Below, one piece after another: positions 1 through 6,240 of a stretch of 9,865 nucleotides of DNA. This DNA comes from Comamonadaceae bacterium (GTDB taxonomy: Bacteria; Pseudomonadota; Gammaproteobacteria; Burkholderiales; Burkholderiaceae_C). Position numbers and translations under genes: made by a program. The stretch is taken from positions 1 to 9,865 of the forward strand of contig CANHBU010000040.1 of the NCBI GenBank assembly GCA_947458345.1, given 5' to 3'. The notes under the pieces are model-generated. The model was given only the letters and a program-made list of their open reading frames with translations, had not been told where the DNA came from and made no database searches. Numbering within the stretch: the first letter of the stretch is position 1; the number at the start of each line of letters is the position of its first letter.

Positions 1-528
1 CAGGCCCACACGCCGGGCAAACAACTCGGGGGCCAGGTGCGAAGCCGTGCCACTGCCACCGGAGCCATAGCTCAGCCCCTGCGGTTTGGCGCGACCACCG
101 GCCACCAGTTCGGCGGCCGTGCGGTAGGGGCTGTCCTTGTGGACCAGCAAGATGGTCGGCACCCGCGTCAATTGCAGCAGCGGCTGCAGCTCGGAGAGCT
201 CGTAGCCGATCTTCATCAGGGCGGGATTGACGCTGTGCGCAAAAGCGCCCATCAGCACCGTCAGACCATCGGCTGGCGATTGCACCAGATTCATGGCGGC
301 AATATTGGCCGATGCCCCGGGTCGGTTTTCCACCACGACGCTTTGGCCCAGGATTTCGGACATCGGCACCGCCAGCAGGCGCGCGACGCTGTCGACCGCA
401 CCGCCCGGGGCAAAGCCCACCAGCAGGCGGATCGGCCGATCGGACGAGGCCTGTGCCCGCGCTTGCAGCGCCCAGGGCGCAGCCAAAATCGCGCCGCCCG
501 CCCGTAAAACCCGCCGTCTGTTGTTCAT
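1..528 (-). CDS. Bug-family (TTT) solute-binding protein, 3' part missing
   Basis: Periplasmic substrate-binding protein of the Bug/TctC family, which captures small carboxylates and similar solutes for tripartite tricarboxylate transporters or for sensing. The first 176 codons are in the window; the family is about 320-330 aa, so roughly the last 150 are cut off. Residues 1-25 form a signal with a twin-arginine-like core (NRRRVLR, residues 3-9), a hydrophobic stretch and an ARA-Q cleavage site, so Tat export is likely. Family hallmarks follow: the ligand loop GFAPGGAVD (38-46), ENRPGAS (67-73), a PADG turn and YGSGGSGTASHL. The ATG at 528 is chosen because AAGGAG (complement of 537-542) sits 8 nt upstream. 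It starts 35 nt downstream of the sulfatase stop on the same strand, so co-transcription is plausible, although a possible terminator lies between them. No TctA/TctB membrane genes are visible. The family is certain; the ligand is unknown. Confidence 0.93.
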   Translation of the reverse strand, partial: MNNRRRVLRAGGAILAAPWALQARAQASSDRPIRLLVGFAPGGAVDSVARLLAVPMSEILGQSVVVENRPGASANIAAMNLVQSPADGLTVLMGAFAHSVNPALMKIGYELSELQPLLQLTRVPTILLVHKDSPYRTAAELVAGGRAKPQGLSYGSGGSGTASHLAPELFARRVGL

Positions 529-557
529 GGCATGTGCTCCTTGGTAATAGATACTCT

Positions 558-590
558 AAAAAATCAGGGTGCGCCCACCATGGTGGCCGC
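558..590 (-). terminator. Possible intrinsic terminator or attenuator at the end of the sulfatase gene
   Basis: Positions 571-590 form a near-perfect dyad (9 of 10 pairs; GCGGCCACCA on the minus strand pairs with the following TGGTGGGCGC). It lies within the last sulfatase codons and is followed on the minus strand by six T (558-563) directly after the TGA stop. The 7-nt gap between stem and T tract is longer than in a classic terminator, so it may be weak. If it works, it would reduce transcription into the downstream Bug gene. Confidence 0.35.
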
Positions 591-2087
591 AGGGTCCATG
601 GGGGGCTGGGGGAAATGCAAGCCGCGCTGCCCGGACATGGCCCGGTCGGCCACAAAGGGCCCGGCCTCAAATGGGTAGCCGATCAAGCGGCCTTTGCGCA
701 CCCACTGCAGGTCGTCGCCATTGAGATGCCGGATCAACTCGGCCGACAGGCGCGAGACATGCGTCTTGTGCTCAGCCTGCGTGGCCAGATTGACCTGCTC
801 CTGCGGATCGCTCTCGAGGTCGAACAGCTGCAGGTGGTTGCCCGCCGGATACCAAATGAGCTTGTAGCGTCCGTCGTGCAGCATGCGGCTGGCGCCGTCG
901 TCTTCGCGGCACTCGCCGTAAAAAAATTCGCGCCGCCGCTCAGACACCATGGACAGCCCCTCCACACCTTCGGGGATCGGGATGTGGGCCAGATCCAGCA
1001 GCGTGGGCATGATGTCCTGCAGCCCGACCAGCCGAGAGTCGACGTGGTTGGCTTTGACCCGACGGTCGCCGGCTGCGCCGACCAAGATCATGGGAATGGC
1101 GCTCGATCCCTCGTAGAACAGCCGCTTGGCCCACAGGCCAAAATGACCCAGCATGTCGCCGTGGTCAGCGGTGAGCAGGATCACGGTGTCGTCGAGCAAA
1201 TCTTCTTCGCGCAGCGTGCCCCAAATGATGCGCAACTGATGATCGACATGGGTGCACAGCGCGTAAAACGCCTGCCGCAGCAAGCGATGCACATGCGGCT
1301 GATCGGGCACCTGCCAATAACGGCGCACGGCCTGCAGCGCCGCGATGTTGTCCTGCGCCTCCCAGCTCGCGCGCACCGGCATATCGATGGGCAGGTCCCG
1401 GTACAGGTCCAGATAGGCTTGCAGCGGCGCCAACGGCGGATGGGGGTGGGTGTAGGAAACATGCCAAAACGAGGGGCGCGTCGGATCGCGTCGCTTGATC
1501 ACCTTGGCCGTCTCGCGCGTGATCCAGTTGGTGACGTGCAAGGCCTCGGGCAAATGCCAGGCGCGGCTCATGTAGTCGTTGTTGTTCATGCCATGCATGA
1601 ACTGCTCGCCCGCGTGCCCCTGCTCGCTGAGGTACACCTCATAGTCGTCGATCGCGCCGAGCTTGGGCCGCCCCTCTTCGGCCAGGCGGACATCGTCAAA
1701 ACCGATGCGGTCACGCGGCGGATAGACATGCAGCTTGCCCACCGCCTGCGTCTGATAACCCGCATCGCGGAAGGTTTGCGCCAGCAGCGGCACCTTGGGC
1801 ATGGTCAGCGCCGGCTTGAAGATGCGGTCACCGTGAGCGCGTGGGCTCAGGCCGGTCATCATGGTGCGCCGCGCCGGAATGCAAATCGGTGACTCCGAGT
1901 AAGCCCGGTTAAAGCGCGTGCCCAAGCGGGCCAGGTGATCCAGGGTGGGCGTTTGAATCACCGGGTGGCCGGCGCAGCCGAGCAGCGAGGCCGGCCACTG
2001 GTCGACCGAGACGAACAAGACATTCTTCGGCCGGGCCTGGGCCCCGCCCTTGGAAGTGGCCGCTTTTTGGGGTTTGGAACGGGTCAT
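564..2087 (-). CDS. Sulfatase-family hydrolase (arylsulfatase / choline-sulfatase / phosphonate monoesterase type)
   Basis: Alkaline-phosphatase-superfamily enzyme of 507 aa that should hydrolyse a sulfate ester, or possibly a phosphonate or phosphate ester. Visible motifs: N-terminal metal-binding V-D29-Q-W; the nucleophile motif C69-I-P-A-R73 followed by RTMMTGL, where Cys is normally oxidised to formylglycine (core C-x-P-x-R); GKLH (117-120); THPHPP (213-218); second metal site AD308-H309-GD; and K321 in GLWAK. There is no signal peptide, so it is probably cytoplasmic, like choline sulfatase, and acts on an imported substrate. The VDQW start and the CxPAR form also resemble phosphonate monoester hydrolases, so the leaving group is uncertain. 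The ATG at 2087 is preferred to an in-frame TTG at 2093; neither has a good Shine-Dalgarno. It is divergent from the LysR gene and upstream of a Bug protein gene. The family is secure, the substrate is not. Confidence 0.93.
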   Translation of the reverse strand: MTRSKPQKAATSKGGAQARPKNVLFVSVDQWPASLLGCAGHPVIQTPTLDHLARLGTRFNRAYSESPICIPARRTMMTGLSPRAHGDRIFKPALTMPKVPLLAQTFRDAGYQTQAVGKLHVYPPRDRIGFDDVRLAEEGRPKLGAIDDYEVYLSEQGHAGEQFMHGMNNNDYMSRAWHLPEALHVTNWITRETAKVIKRRDPTRPSFWHVSYTHPHPPLAPLQAYLDLYRDLPIDMPVRASWEAQDNIAALQAVRRYWQVPDQPHVHRLLRQAFYALCTHVDHQLRIIWGTLREEDLLDDTVILLTADHGDMLGHFGLWAKRLFYEGSSAIPMILVGAAGDRRVKANHVDSRLVGLQDIMPTLLDLAHIPIPEGVEGLSMVSERRREFFYGECREDDGASRMLHDGRYKLIWYPAGNHLQLFDLESDPQEQVNLATQAEHKTHVSRLSAELIRHLNGDDLQWVRKGRLIGYPFEAGPFVADRAMSGQRGLHFPQPPMDPAATMVGAP

Positions 2088-2103
2088 GGCCAAGCATGCT
2101 AAT

Positions 2104-2134
2104 AAAATTCAATTCATGCATCAAATCGAATTTT
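2104..2134. promoter_or_regulatory. LysR-type operator (T-N11-A dyad) in the divergent promoter gap
   Basis: An imperfect 31-bp palindrome: AAAATTC at 2104-2110 mirrors GAATTTT at 2128-2134, and the inner ATT (2112-2114) mirrors AAT (2124-2126), so 10 of 11 positions per arm pair around a 9-bp centre. T2113 and A2125 give exactly the T-N11-A form typical of LysR-type regulator boxes. It sits in the 68-bp AT-rich gap between the sulfatase and LysR start codons, where such regulators normally bind to control the neighbour and themselves. The sequence is seen directly; binding is inferred. I could not assign convincing -35/-10 boxes for either gene. Confidence 0.6.
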
Positions 2135-2155
2135 CAGATTTACTCATCGAAAAAT

Positions 2156-3121
2156 ATGAATTATTTCAACCTGCGCCACCTCGATGCATTCGTGACCGCA
2201 GTCGATAGCGGCTCCATGGCCAAAGCGGCAGCCAAACTGCACATGGGCCAACCCGCACTGAGCCAGGCAATCGCCAATTTGGAGCAGCTGTCCGGGGTCA
2301 AGCTGCTCTCGCGCACCACCCGCTCGCTGCTGCCCACCCCAGCAGGCGAGGCGTTTTACAAAGGGGCGCAGCGGGTGCTGGAGTCCAACGCGCGGCTGCT
2401 CAAAGACCTGCAGATGTGGTCCAGCGCCCAGCGCGGCTCGGTCTGCGTGCTGAGCATTCCCTCCATCGCCCAGCTGCTGCTGCCGGGCATCGTCAAAGCC
2501 TTCGCGGCCGTTCACCCGGCAGTCCAAATCGAGGTGCATGACCACTCGGTGCCACAACTGCTGGCCATGCTCGAGTCTGGACAGGGCGACTTCGCGCTGG
2601 TCGCCCGGGGGCCTGAGCATGAACAGCTCAAACGCTTTGCCTTGCTCAAAGACCCCCTGCGCTGGTTGGGCAGTGCCCTGCACCCGCTGGCACAGCGAGA
2701 CAAGGTCGGCTTGCGCAGCTTGAGGAGCGAGCAGTTCATCGTGATGCGCCGGGGCGCCATCCGCGACTTGATCGACCCAGTGCTGCGCGCGATCCATCCC
2801 GCGCTGCCGCTCATCGAAGTCGACCAACAGTCGACCCTAGTGGGCATGGTGGCAGCCGGCCTGGGCGTCTCGCTGCTGCCCAGCTTGAGCTGCCAGGCCT
2901 CGGGCGACGCGCGCACCGTCCACAAGGCGCTCGCATTTGGCGATCACCACCGCATGATCGATGTCACCCGCAACCGCCAGCGCGACCTGATGCCCTCGGC
3001 GATCGCTTTTTTTCAGCTGCTGACCGCGCATCTGCAAGCCCACGCCGAGCAACTCGGTGACGGCGTGCAACTGCAAGCCTTCACTGAGCGGCAGGCTGCC
3101 GAGTTTCTGCAAAGCCCCTGA
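2156..3121 (+). CDS. LysR-type transcriptional regulator
   Basis: DNA-binding regulator of 321 aa, typical for the family. The N-terminal winged helix-turn-helix covers residues 4-62 (LRHLDAFVTAVDSGSMAKAA, then QPALSQAIANLEQLSG and LLSRTTR). From about residue 92 a periplasmic-binding-protein-like effector domain follows (GSVCVLSIPSIAQLLLPGIV, then a DFALVARG stretch and a GMVAAGLGVSLLPSL hinge and second lobe). The ATG at 2156 gives the canonical N terminus; the reading frame extends upstream to 2096, but that would place 20 atypical residues inside the divergent promoter and operator. The start has no clear Shine-Dalgarno. Divergence from the sulfatase gene and the T-N11-A dyad between them suggest that it regulates the sulfatase-Bug module and itself. 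The inducer is unknown. Confidence 0.93.
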   Translation: MNYFNLRHLDAFVTAVDSGSMAKAAAKLHMGQPALSQAIANLEQLSGVKLLSRTTRSLLPTPAGEAFYKGAQRVLESNARLLKDLQMWSSAQRGSVCVLSIPSIAQLLLPGIVKAFAAVHPAVQIEVHDHSVPQLLAMLESGQGDFALVARGPEHEQLKRFALLKDPLRWLGSALHPLAQRDKVGLRSLRSEQFIVMRRGAIRDLIDPVLRAIHPALPLIEVDQQSTLVGMVAAGLGVSLLPSLSCQASGDARTVHKALAFGDHHRMIDVTRNRQRDLMPSAIAFFQLLTAHLQAHAEQLGDGVQLQAFTERQAAEFLQSP

Positions 3122-3212
3122 TCGCGCCACCGGGCCGCCCCAGCGAGGCGAGAGCAAGCACCCCGGCATCGCGAGGCCCTCGCACAAAAGCATCAATGGT
3201 CACGCCGCAGCG

Positions 3213-3232
3213 CGCCGCGCCATGGCGCGGCG
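3213..3232. repeat. Perfect 20-bp GC-rich palindrome upstream of the IclR gene
   Basis: CGCCGCGCCATGGCGCGGCG is a perfect inverted repeat that can form an 8-bp stem with a CATG loop. It lies in the 184-bp gap between the LysR and IclR genes, 92 bp downstream of the LysR stop. No T tract follows, so it is not a classic intrinsic terminator. It could stop LysR transcription by another route or be a protein-binding dyad. An in-frame ATG at 3222 sits in its centre, but I do not take that as the IclR start. Confidence 0.5.
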
Positions 3233-3257
3233 GACATTCCACGCCGGAAACGCCGAA

Positions 3258-3280
3258 AATTCCGGAATACGAAATACAAT
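3258..3280. promoter_or_regulatory. Probable IclR-family operator and -10 region of the iclR-like gene
   Basis: On the minus strand, 3261-3271 reads CGTATTCCGGA, identical to two copies ahead of the aldolase operon. The match extends to TATTYCGTATTCCGGA (15 of 16 identical to 4215-4230). The centre contains a perfect 10-bp palindrome, ATTCCGGAAT (3259-3268). The operator abuts TACAAT (3275-3280), a 5-of-6 match to a sigma70 -10 box and 25 nt before the ATG; no good -35 box is seen. This placement fits autoregulation by the adjacent IclR protein. Confidence 0.6.
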
Positions 3281-3305
3281 TGCCAAAATTTTGACCACAG
3301 ATCCC

Positions 3306-4115
3306 ATGCCTGCCAGCAAGCCATCCCAGCGAGTCGTCTCCAACGAAGACAAGAGCCGCATCCAGTCCATCAGCAAGATGATGGGAATCCTCGAATGCTT
3401 TTCATCTGTCAATCGGCGCCTGCAACTGGCTCAGGTCGCTGCGCTGTCGGGCCTGCCCCGGCCCACCGCCCACCGCATGCTCGCGGCGCTCAAGGAGATC
3501 GGGTTTATCGAGCAGGAGGTGCGCTCCGGCAGCTACGGGCTGGGGATTCGGCTGTTCGAGCTGGGCAGCATCGCCCTGGCCAATATGGACATTCTGCGCG
3601 AGGCCAAACCCTTCATGGACCGGCTCTCCAAGCTCGCCGGCGAGTCCTGCCACCTGGGCGTCTTTAACGGCTTCGAAGTCATTGTGGTCGAGCGCGAGGA
3701 GCCCGGCGATCGCTCGAGCAGGGGGCTGCGTCCGAGCGAAAACTCCCCCGTTTACTGCACCGGCGTGGGCAAAGCCCTGCTGGCCTTCCAGCGGCCCGAA
3801 GTGATCGAGCAGGTGATCGCCATCGGCCTGAAGGCTTACACGCCCACCACCTTGTGCACCGCACAGGCGCTGCGCTCTGAGTTGGCTCGGGTGCGCGAAC
3901 GAGGCTACGCAATCGACAACGAGGAGCATCAGATCTGGGTGCGTTGCGTTGCCGCTCCCATACGCAACGCTTCAGGTCACGTCTTTGCCTCAATCAGCGT
4001 CACCGGCTCGGCCGATCGAATGACCGACGCCAAGATCGACAGCCTGGCGCCGCTGGTGGTGCAAACCGCCGCCGCCATCTCGCGCCAGATCGGCCACGAG
4101 CCCACCGCCGCATAA
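3306..4115 (+). CDS. IclR-family transcriptional regulator
   Basis: DNA-binding regulator of 269 aa, the usual length for IclR proteins. Residues 18-85 are the winged helix-turn-helix (SISKMMGILECF, then LAQVAALSGLPRPTAHRMLAAL, and a wing ending YGLG at 77-80). The IclR effector domain covers about 95-262, with SPVYCTGVGKALLAF (147-161), RGYAIDNEEH (199-208) and VRCVAAPIRNASGHVFASISVTG. The ATG at 3306 is chosen because it gives the normal family start and lies just downstream of the TACAAT box and operator; the frame is open further upstream (ATG at 3222), but that would make the operator coding. The Shine-Dalgarno is weak. The gene reads in the same direction as the aldolase-dhaKL-Bug operon, and its own operator motif recurs there, so it is probably that operon's ligand-responsive regulator. 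The ligand is unknown. Confidence 0.94.
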   Translation: MPASKPSQRVVSNEDKSRIQSISKMMGILECFSSVNRRLQLAQVAALSGLPRPTAHRMLAALKEIGFIEQEVRSGSYGLGIRLFELGSIALANMDILREAKPFMDRLSKLAGESCHLGVFNGFEVIVVEREEPGDRSSRGLRPSENSPVYCTGVGKALLAFQRPEVIEQVIAIGLKAYTPTTLCTAQALRSELARVRERGYAIDNEEHQIWVRCVAAPIRNASGHVFASISVTGSADRMTDAKIDSLAPLVVQTAAAISRQIGHEPTAA

Positions 4116-4119
4116 ACGT

Positions 4120-4141
4120 CCGGCGCGGCCGGCCTCGTTTT
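4120..4141 (+). terminator. Possible intrinsic terminator after the IclR gene
   Basis: CCGGC (4120-4124) and GCCGG (4128-4132) form a compact GC stem with a GCG loop, starting 4 nt after the IclR stop codon and followed by CCTCG and TTTT (4138-4141). The stem is only 5 bp and the T tract short, so termination may be partial. Confidence 0.4.
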
Positions 4142-4165
4142 GAACCCACGCAGGGAAAACCCCAT

Positions 4166-4194
4166 TTGACGGGTGTTGGGTGCCTGCCTACATT
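4166..4194 (+). promoter_or_regulatory. Sigma70-type promoter of the aldolase-dhaKL-Bug operon
   Basis: A -35 box TTGACG (4166-4171, 5 of 6 to consensus) and a -10 box TACATT (4189-4194, 4 of 6) are separated by exactly 17 bp. The predicted start of transcription is near 4201, giving a leader of about 84 nt before the ATG at 4285. The paired IclR-type repeats begin at this start point, a position suited to repression. Confidence 0.6.
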
Positions 4195-4199
4195 TAAAT

Positions 4200-4239
4200 C
4201 GTATTCCGGAAATTTATTCCGTATTCCGGATTTTATTCG
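4200..4239. promoter_or_regulatory. Tandem IclR-type operators ahead of the operon
   Basis: CGTATTCCGGA occurs at 4200-4210 and again at 4220-4230, a 20-bp period that puts both copies on about the same face of the helix. The similarity continues past each copy into TTTATTC (4213-4219 and 4232-4238), so the unit looks duplicated. The second copy can be read as a 17-bp imperfect palindrome, ATTCCG-N5-CGGATT (4216-4232). The same 11-mer occurs inverted at 3261-3271 before the IclR gene. These sites overlap the predicted transcription start, so the IclR protein most likely acts here as a repressor, which is inference. Confidence 0.65.
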
Positions 4240-4284
4240 GCACGGCCAAAGGGCTGGGCCGATCAGATCACTCAGGAGCTCTCT

Positions 4285-5187
4285 ATGACCGGTTCAGTTT
4301 CTTTCGCCCGCCAGCACCTCACCGGGGTTCTGCCTCCCATCACCATGCCGTTTGACGCCAACGGCGAGCTGGTCAAAGGCGGGCTGCGTGAGCAGATCGA
4401 CTTCATCATCAACAGTGGTGCCAGCGGCATCGTGGCCGGGGGCAGCACCGGCGAAGGCCACACCCTGACCGATGCAGAGTTCGCTGCCGTCATGAAAGAA
4501 GCCCATGATGCGACTGCCGGACGCGTGCCTTTCCTGGCCGGGCTTATCGTGCAAAGCACCCGCGCTGCGATCGAGCGGGCCAACATGCTCAAGGGCATGA
4601 AGGTTGCGGCCCTGCAAGTCACGCCCGTGCACTACCTGTTCAAGCCCGATGCCCGCGCCACGATCGACCACTTCCGCGCCATCGCAGAGGCCACCGGCAT
4701 CCCGATCCTGATCTACAACGTGATTCCCTGGAATTACCTGAGCGTGGAGATGATGCTGCGCATCATGGACGAGGTGCCCGGCGTCGTTGGCATGAAGCAA
4801 AGCGGCGGCGATCTCAAATCCATCTCCGATCTGCTGACACACTGCAAACCCGAGAACGTGGTGCTCTCGGGCGTCGACGCACTGCTCTACCCCGGCTTTG
4901 CCATGGGCATGCATGGCGCCATCTCCGCCCTGACCAGCGGGGTTCCGCACATCGTCGTGCGGATCCAGAAAGCCGTTCAGGCCAATGACCACGCAACGGC
5001 GCGCGATCTGCACTTCAAGCTCAACACCCTCTGGAATGTGATGAGCCACGACAACTTGCCTGCGTGTATCAAGTACGTCCAGCACCTGCAAGGCATCCCG
5101 ATGTTCGAACCGCGCGCTCCCATGATGCGGGTGACCGATGCGCAAAAGCAAGCCATCGAGACCGCCCTCAAGCCCCTGCTCGCCTAG
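4285..5187 (+). CDS. DapA / N-acetylneuraminate-lyase family aldolase or dehydratase (class I, Schiff-base)
   Basis: TIM-barrel enzyme of 300 aa from the dihydrodipicolinate synthase/NAL superfamily, whose members use a lysine Schiff base to split or join pyruvate with an aldehyde, or to dehydrate a 2-keto-3-deoxy acid. Visible: GVLPPITMPF (14-23); the carboxylate loop GGSTGEG (52-58); catalytic Y144 in IPILIYNV; Schiff-base K171 in GVVGMKQSGGD; and a GVDALLYPGFAMGMHGAIS barrel strand. The usual TPYYNKP segment is TPVHYLFKP (113-121), so the tyrosine is displaced. AGGAG (4274-4278) lies 6 nt before the ATG. As first gene of a catabolic-looking operon with dhaK, dhaL and a binding protein under an IclR regulator, it is unlikely to be the lysine-biosynthesis DapA. 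A keto-deoxy-sugar-acid aldolase or similar lyase is more likely. The substrate is not determined. Confidence 0.92.
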   Translation: MTGSVSFARQHLTGVLPPITMPFDANGELVKGGLREQIDFIINSGASGIVAGGSTGEGHTLTDAEFAAVMKEAHDATAGRVPFLAGLIVQSTRAAIERANMLKGMKVAALQVTPVHYLFKPDARATIDHFRAIAEATGIPILIYNVIPWNYLSVEMMLRIMDEVPGVVGMKQSGGDLKSISDLLTHCKPENVVLSGVDALLYPGFAMGMHGAISALTSGVPHIVVRIQKAVQANDHATARDLHFKLNTLWNVMSHDNLPACIKYVQHLQGIPMFEPRAPMMRVTDAQKQAIETALKPLLA

Positions 5188-5235
5188 ATCGATCCGGCCC
5201 GGCTTCGCACGCAAAAGCAAGGAGCACAAACTGCC

Positions 5236-6228
5236 ATGAAGAAGATCCTCAACGAGCCGTCTTCCTATGTCGACGACATGCTCGCCGGTCTTTGTGCAGC
5301 CTATCCCGAGCACTACACCCTGGCCAGCGCGCGCGTGCTTGCCCGCACCGGCGGGGCGCAAGCCGGCAAGGTCGGCATCGTCACCGGAGGCGGCTCGGGG
5401 CACCTGCCTGTGTTTTTGGGCTATGTTGGCCAAGGCCTGCTCGACGCCTGCGCGGTGGGCAATGTCTTTGCTGGCCCCCGGGTTGCCGATTGCATGGGCG
5501 CGATCGCCGCCGCTGACGGCGGAGCCGGCGTGCTCACCCTTTACGGCAACTACGGCGGCGACCGCATGAACTTCGAGATGGCGCAAGAGCAACTCGAATC
5601 GGAGCACCTGGCGCTGGCGTCCGTGCGGGTCGCAGACGACGTGGCCAGTGCCTCGCCAGCCGAGCGAGACAAGCGCCGCGGCGTCGCCGGCATGGTGCTG
5701 GCCTTCAAGGTCGCAGGCGCATGCGCGGCCGCAGGCCACGGGCTCGATACCGTGACCCGCGTAGCGCGCAAAGCCGCCGAGGCCTGCCGCTCCATCGGGG
5801 TCGCGCTCACGCCTTGCACCATCCCCGAGTCGGGCCAGGCCTCATTTCAGATTGCCGAGAGCGAAATCGAATTTGGCATGGGCATACACGGCGAGCCTGG
5901 CCTATGGCGTGGCCCCATGAAGTCGGCCGATGCACTGGCCGACGAGATGCTCGATTTGCTGCTGCCCGAACTGCCTCTGTCCTCGGGCGATCGCCTCGCG
6001 ATTTTGGTCAACAGCCTGGGGGCGACGCCGCATGAGGAGTTGTTCATCGTCTACCGCCGCGTGGCCCAGGTCTTGGCTGCCCGGGGGGTGCGGCCGATCA
6101 TGCCCCTGGTCGGTCGATACGCCACTTCGATGGAGATGACGGGTCTGTCCCTGACCCTCATGCCGCTCGATGACGAGTTGCACACCCTGATGACCGCCCC
6201 AGCCGATTGCCCCTTTTGGAAGGTCTGA
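5236..6228 (+). CDS. dhaK: Dihydroxyacetone kinase, DhaK (substrate-binding) subunit
   Basis: Cytoplasmic subunit that binds dihydroxyacetone or a similar short hydroxy-carbonyl as a covalent hemiaminal and presents it to DhaL for phosphorylation. At 330 aa it is a little shorter than E. coli DhaK (356). The first lobe has GGGSGH56-LP and GNYGGD109-RMNF, and the second has MGIH218-GEPG. These His, Asp and His residues fall at the numbering used for the E. coli catalytic residues, so it should be active. The C terminus keeps the family form (NSLGATPHEELF, then TSMEMTGLSLTLMPLDDEL). GGAG lies 11 nt before the ATG, and the gene follows the aldolase by 48 bp. The DhaK and DhaL subunits are separate, as in phosphoenolpyruvate-dependent systems, yet no DhaM is nearby. 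The true substrate may be a tetrulose or glyceraldehyde rather than dihydroxyacetone. Confidence 0.93.
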   Translation: MKKILNEPSSYVDDMLAGLCAAYPEHYTLASARVLARTGGAQAGKVGIVTGGGSGHLPVFLGYVGQGLLDACAVGNVFAGPRVADCMGAIAAADGGAGVLTLYGNYGGDRMNFEMAQEQLESEHLALASVRVADDVASASPAERDKRRGVAGMVLAFKVAGACAAAGHGLDTVTRVARKAAEACRSIGVALTPCTIPESGQASFQIAESEIEFGMGIHGEPGLWRGPMKSADALADEMLDLLLPELPLSSGDRLAILVNSLGATPHEELFIVYRRVAQVLAARGVRPIMPLVGRYATSMEMTGLSLTLMPLDDELHTLMTAPADCPFWKV

Positions 6229-6240
6229 AACCTTCCTCGA

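Noticed and set aside
576..588. A perfect Kozak-like GCCACCATGG on the minus strand
   Set aside because: It lies inside the sulfatase C-terminal codons of a bacterial gene and is part of the hairpin; the resemblance to a eukaryotic start context is coincidental.
312..1892. A 526-codon open frame on the plus strand opposite the sulfatase
   Set aside because: It is the antisense shadow of a GC-rich gene: its product is rich in Arg, Ala, His and Gln with no recognisable domain, while the minus strand has clear sulfatase motifs.
3284..3293. CAAAATTTTG palindrome before the IclR gene
   Set aside because: It is a short AT-rich symmetric sequence likely by chance; it does not recur at the operon promoter, unlike the 11-mer.
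3222..3305. A longer IclR protein starting at ATG 3222
   Set aside because: The extra 28 residues match no family feature, would make the operator and -10 box coding, and the ATG sits in a perfect palindrome.
4285..5187. Naming the lyase dapA (lysine biosynthesis)
   Set aside because: The operon partners, the IclR control and the altered TPYY segment point to a catabolic relative rather than DapA.
4294..5739. A 481-codon open frame on the minus strand across the lyase and dhaK
   Set aside because: It spans two well-supported plus-strand genes and their gap, and has a His/Gly/Val-rich, motif-free product.
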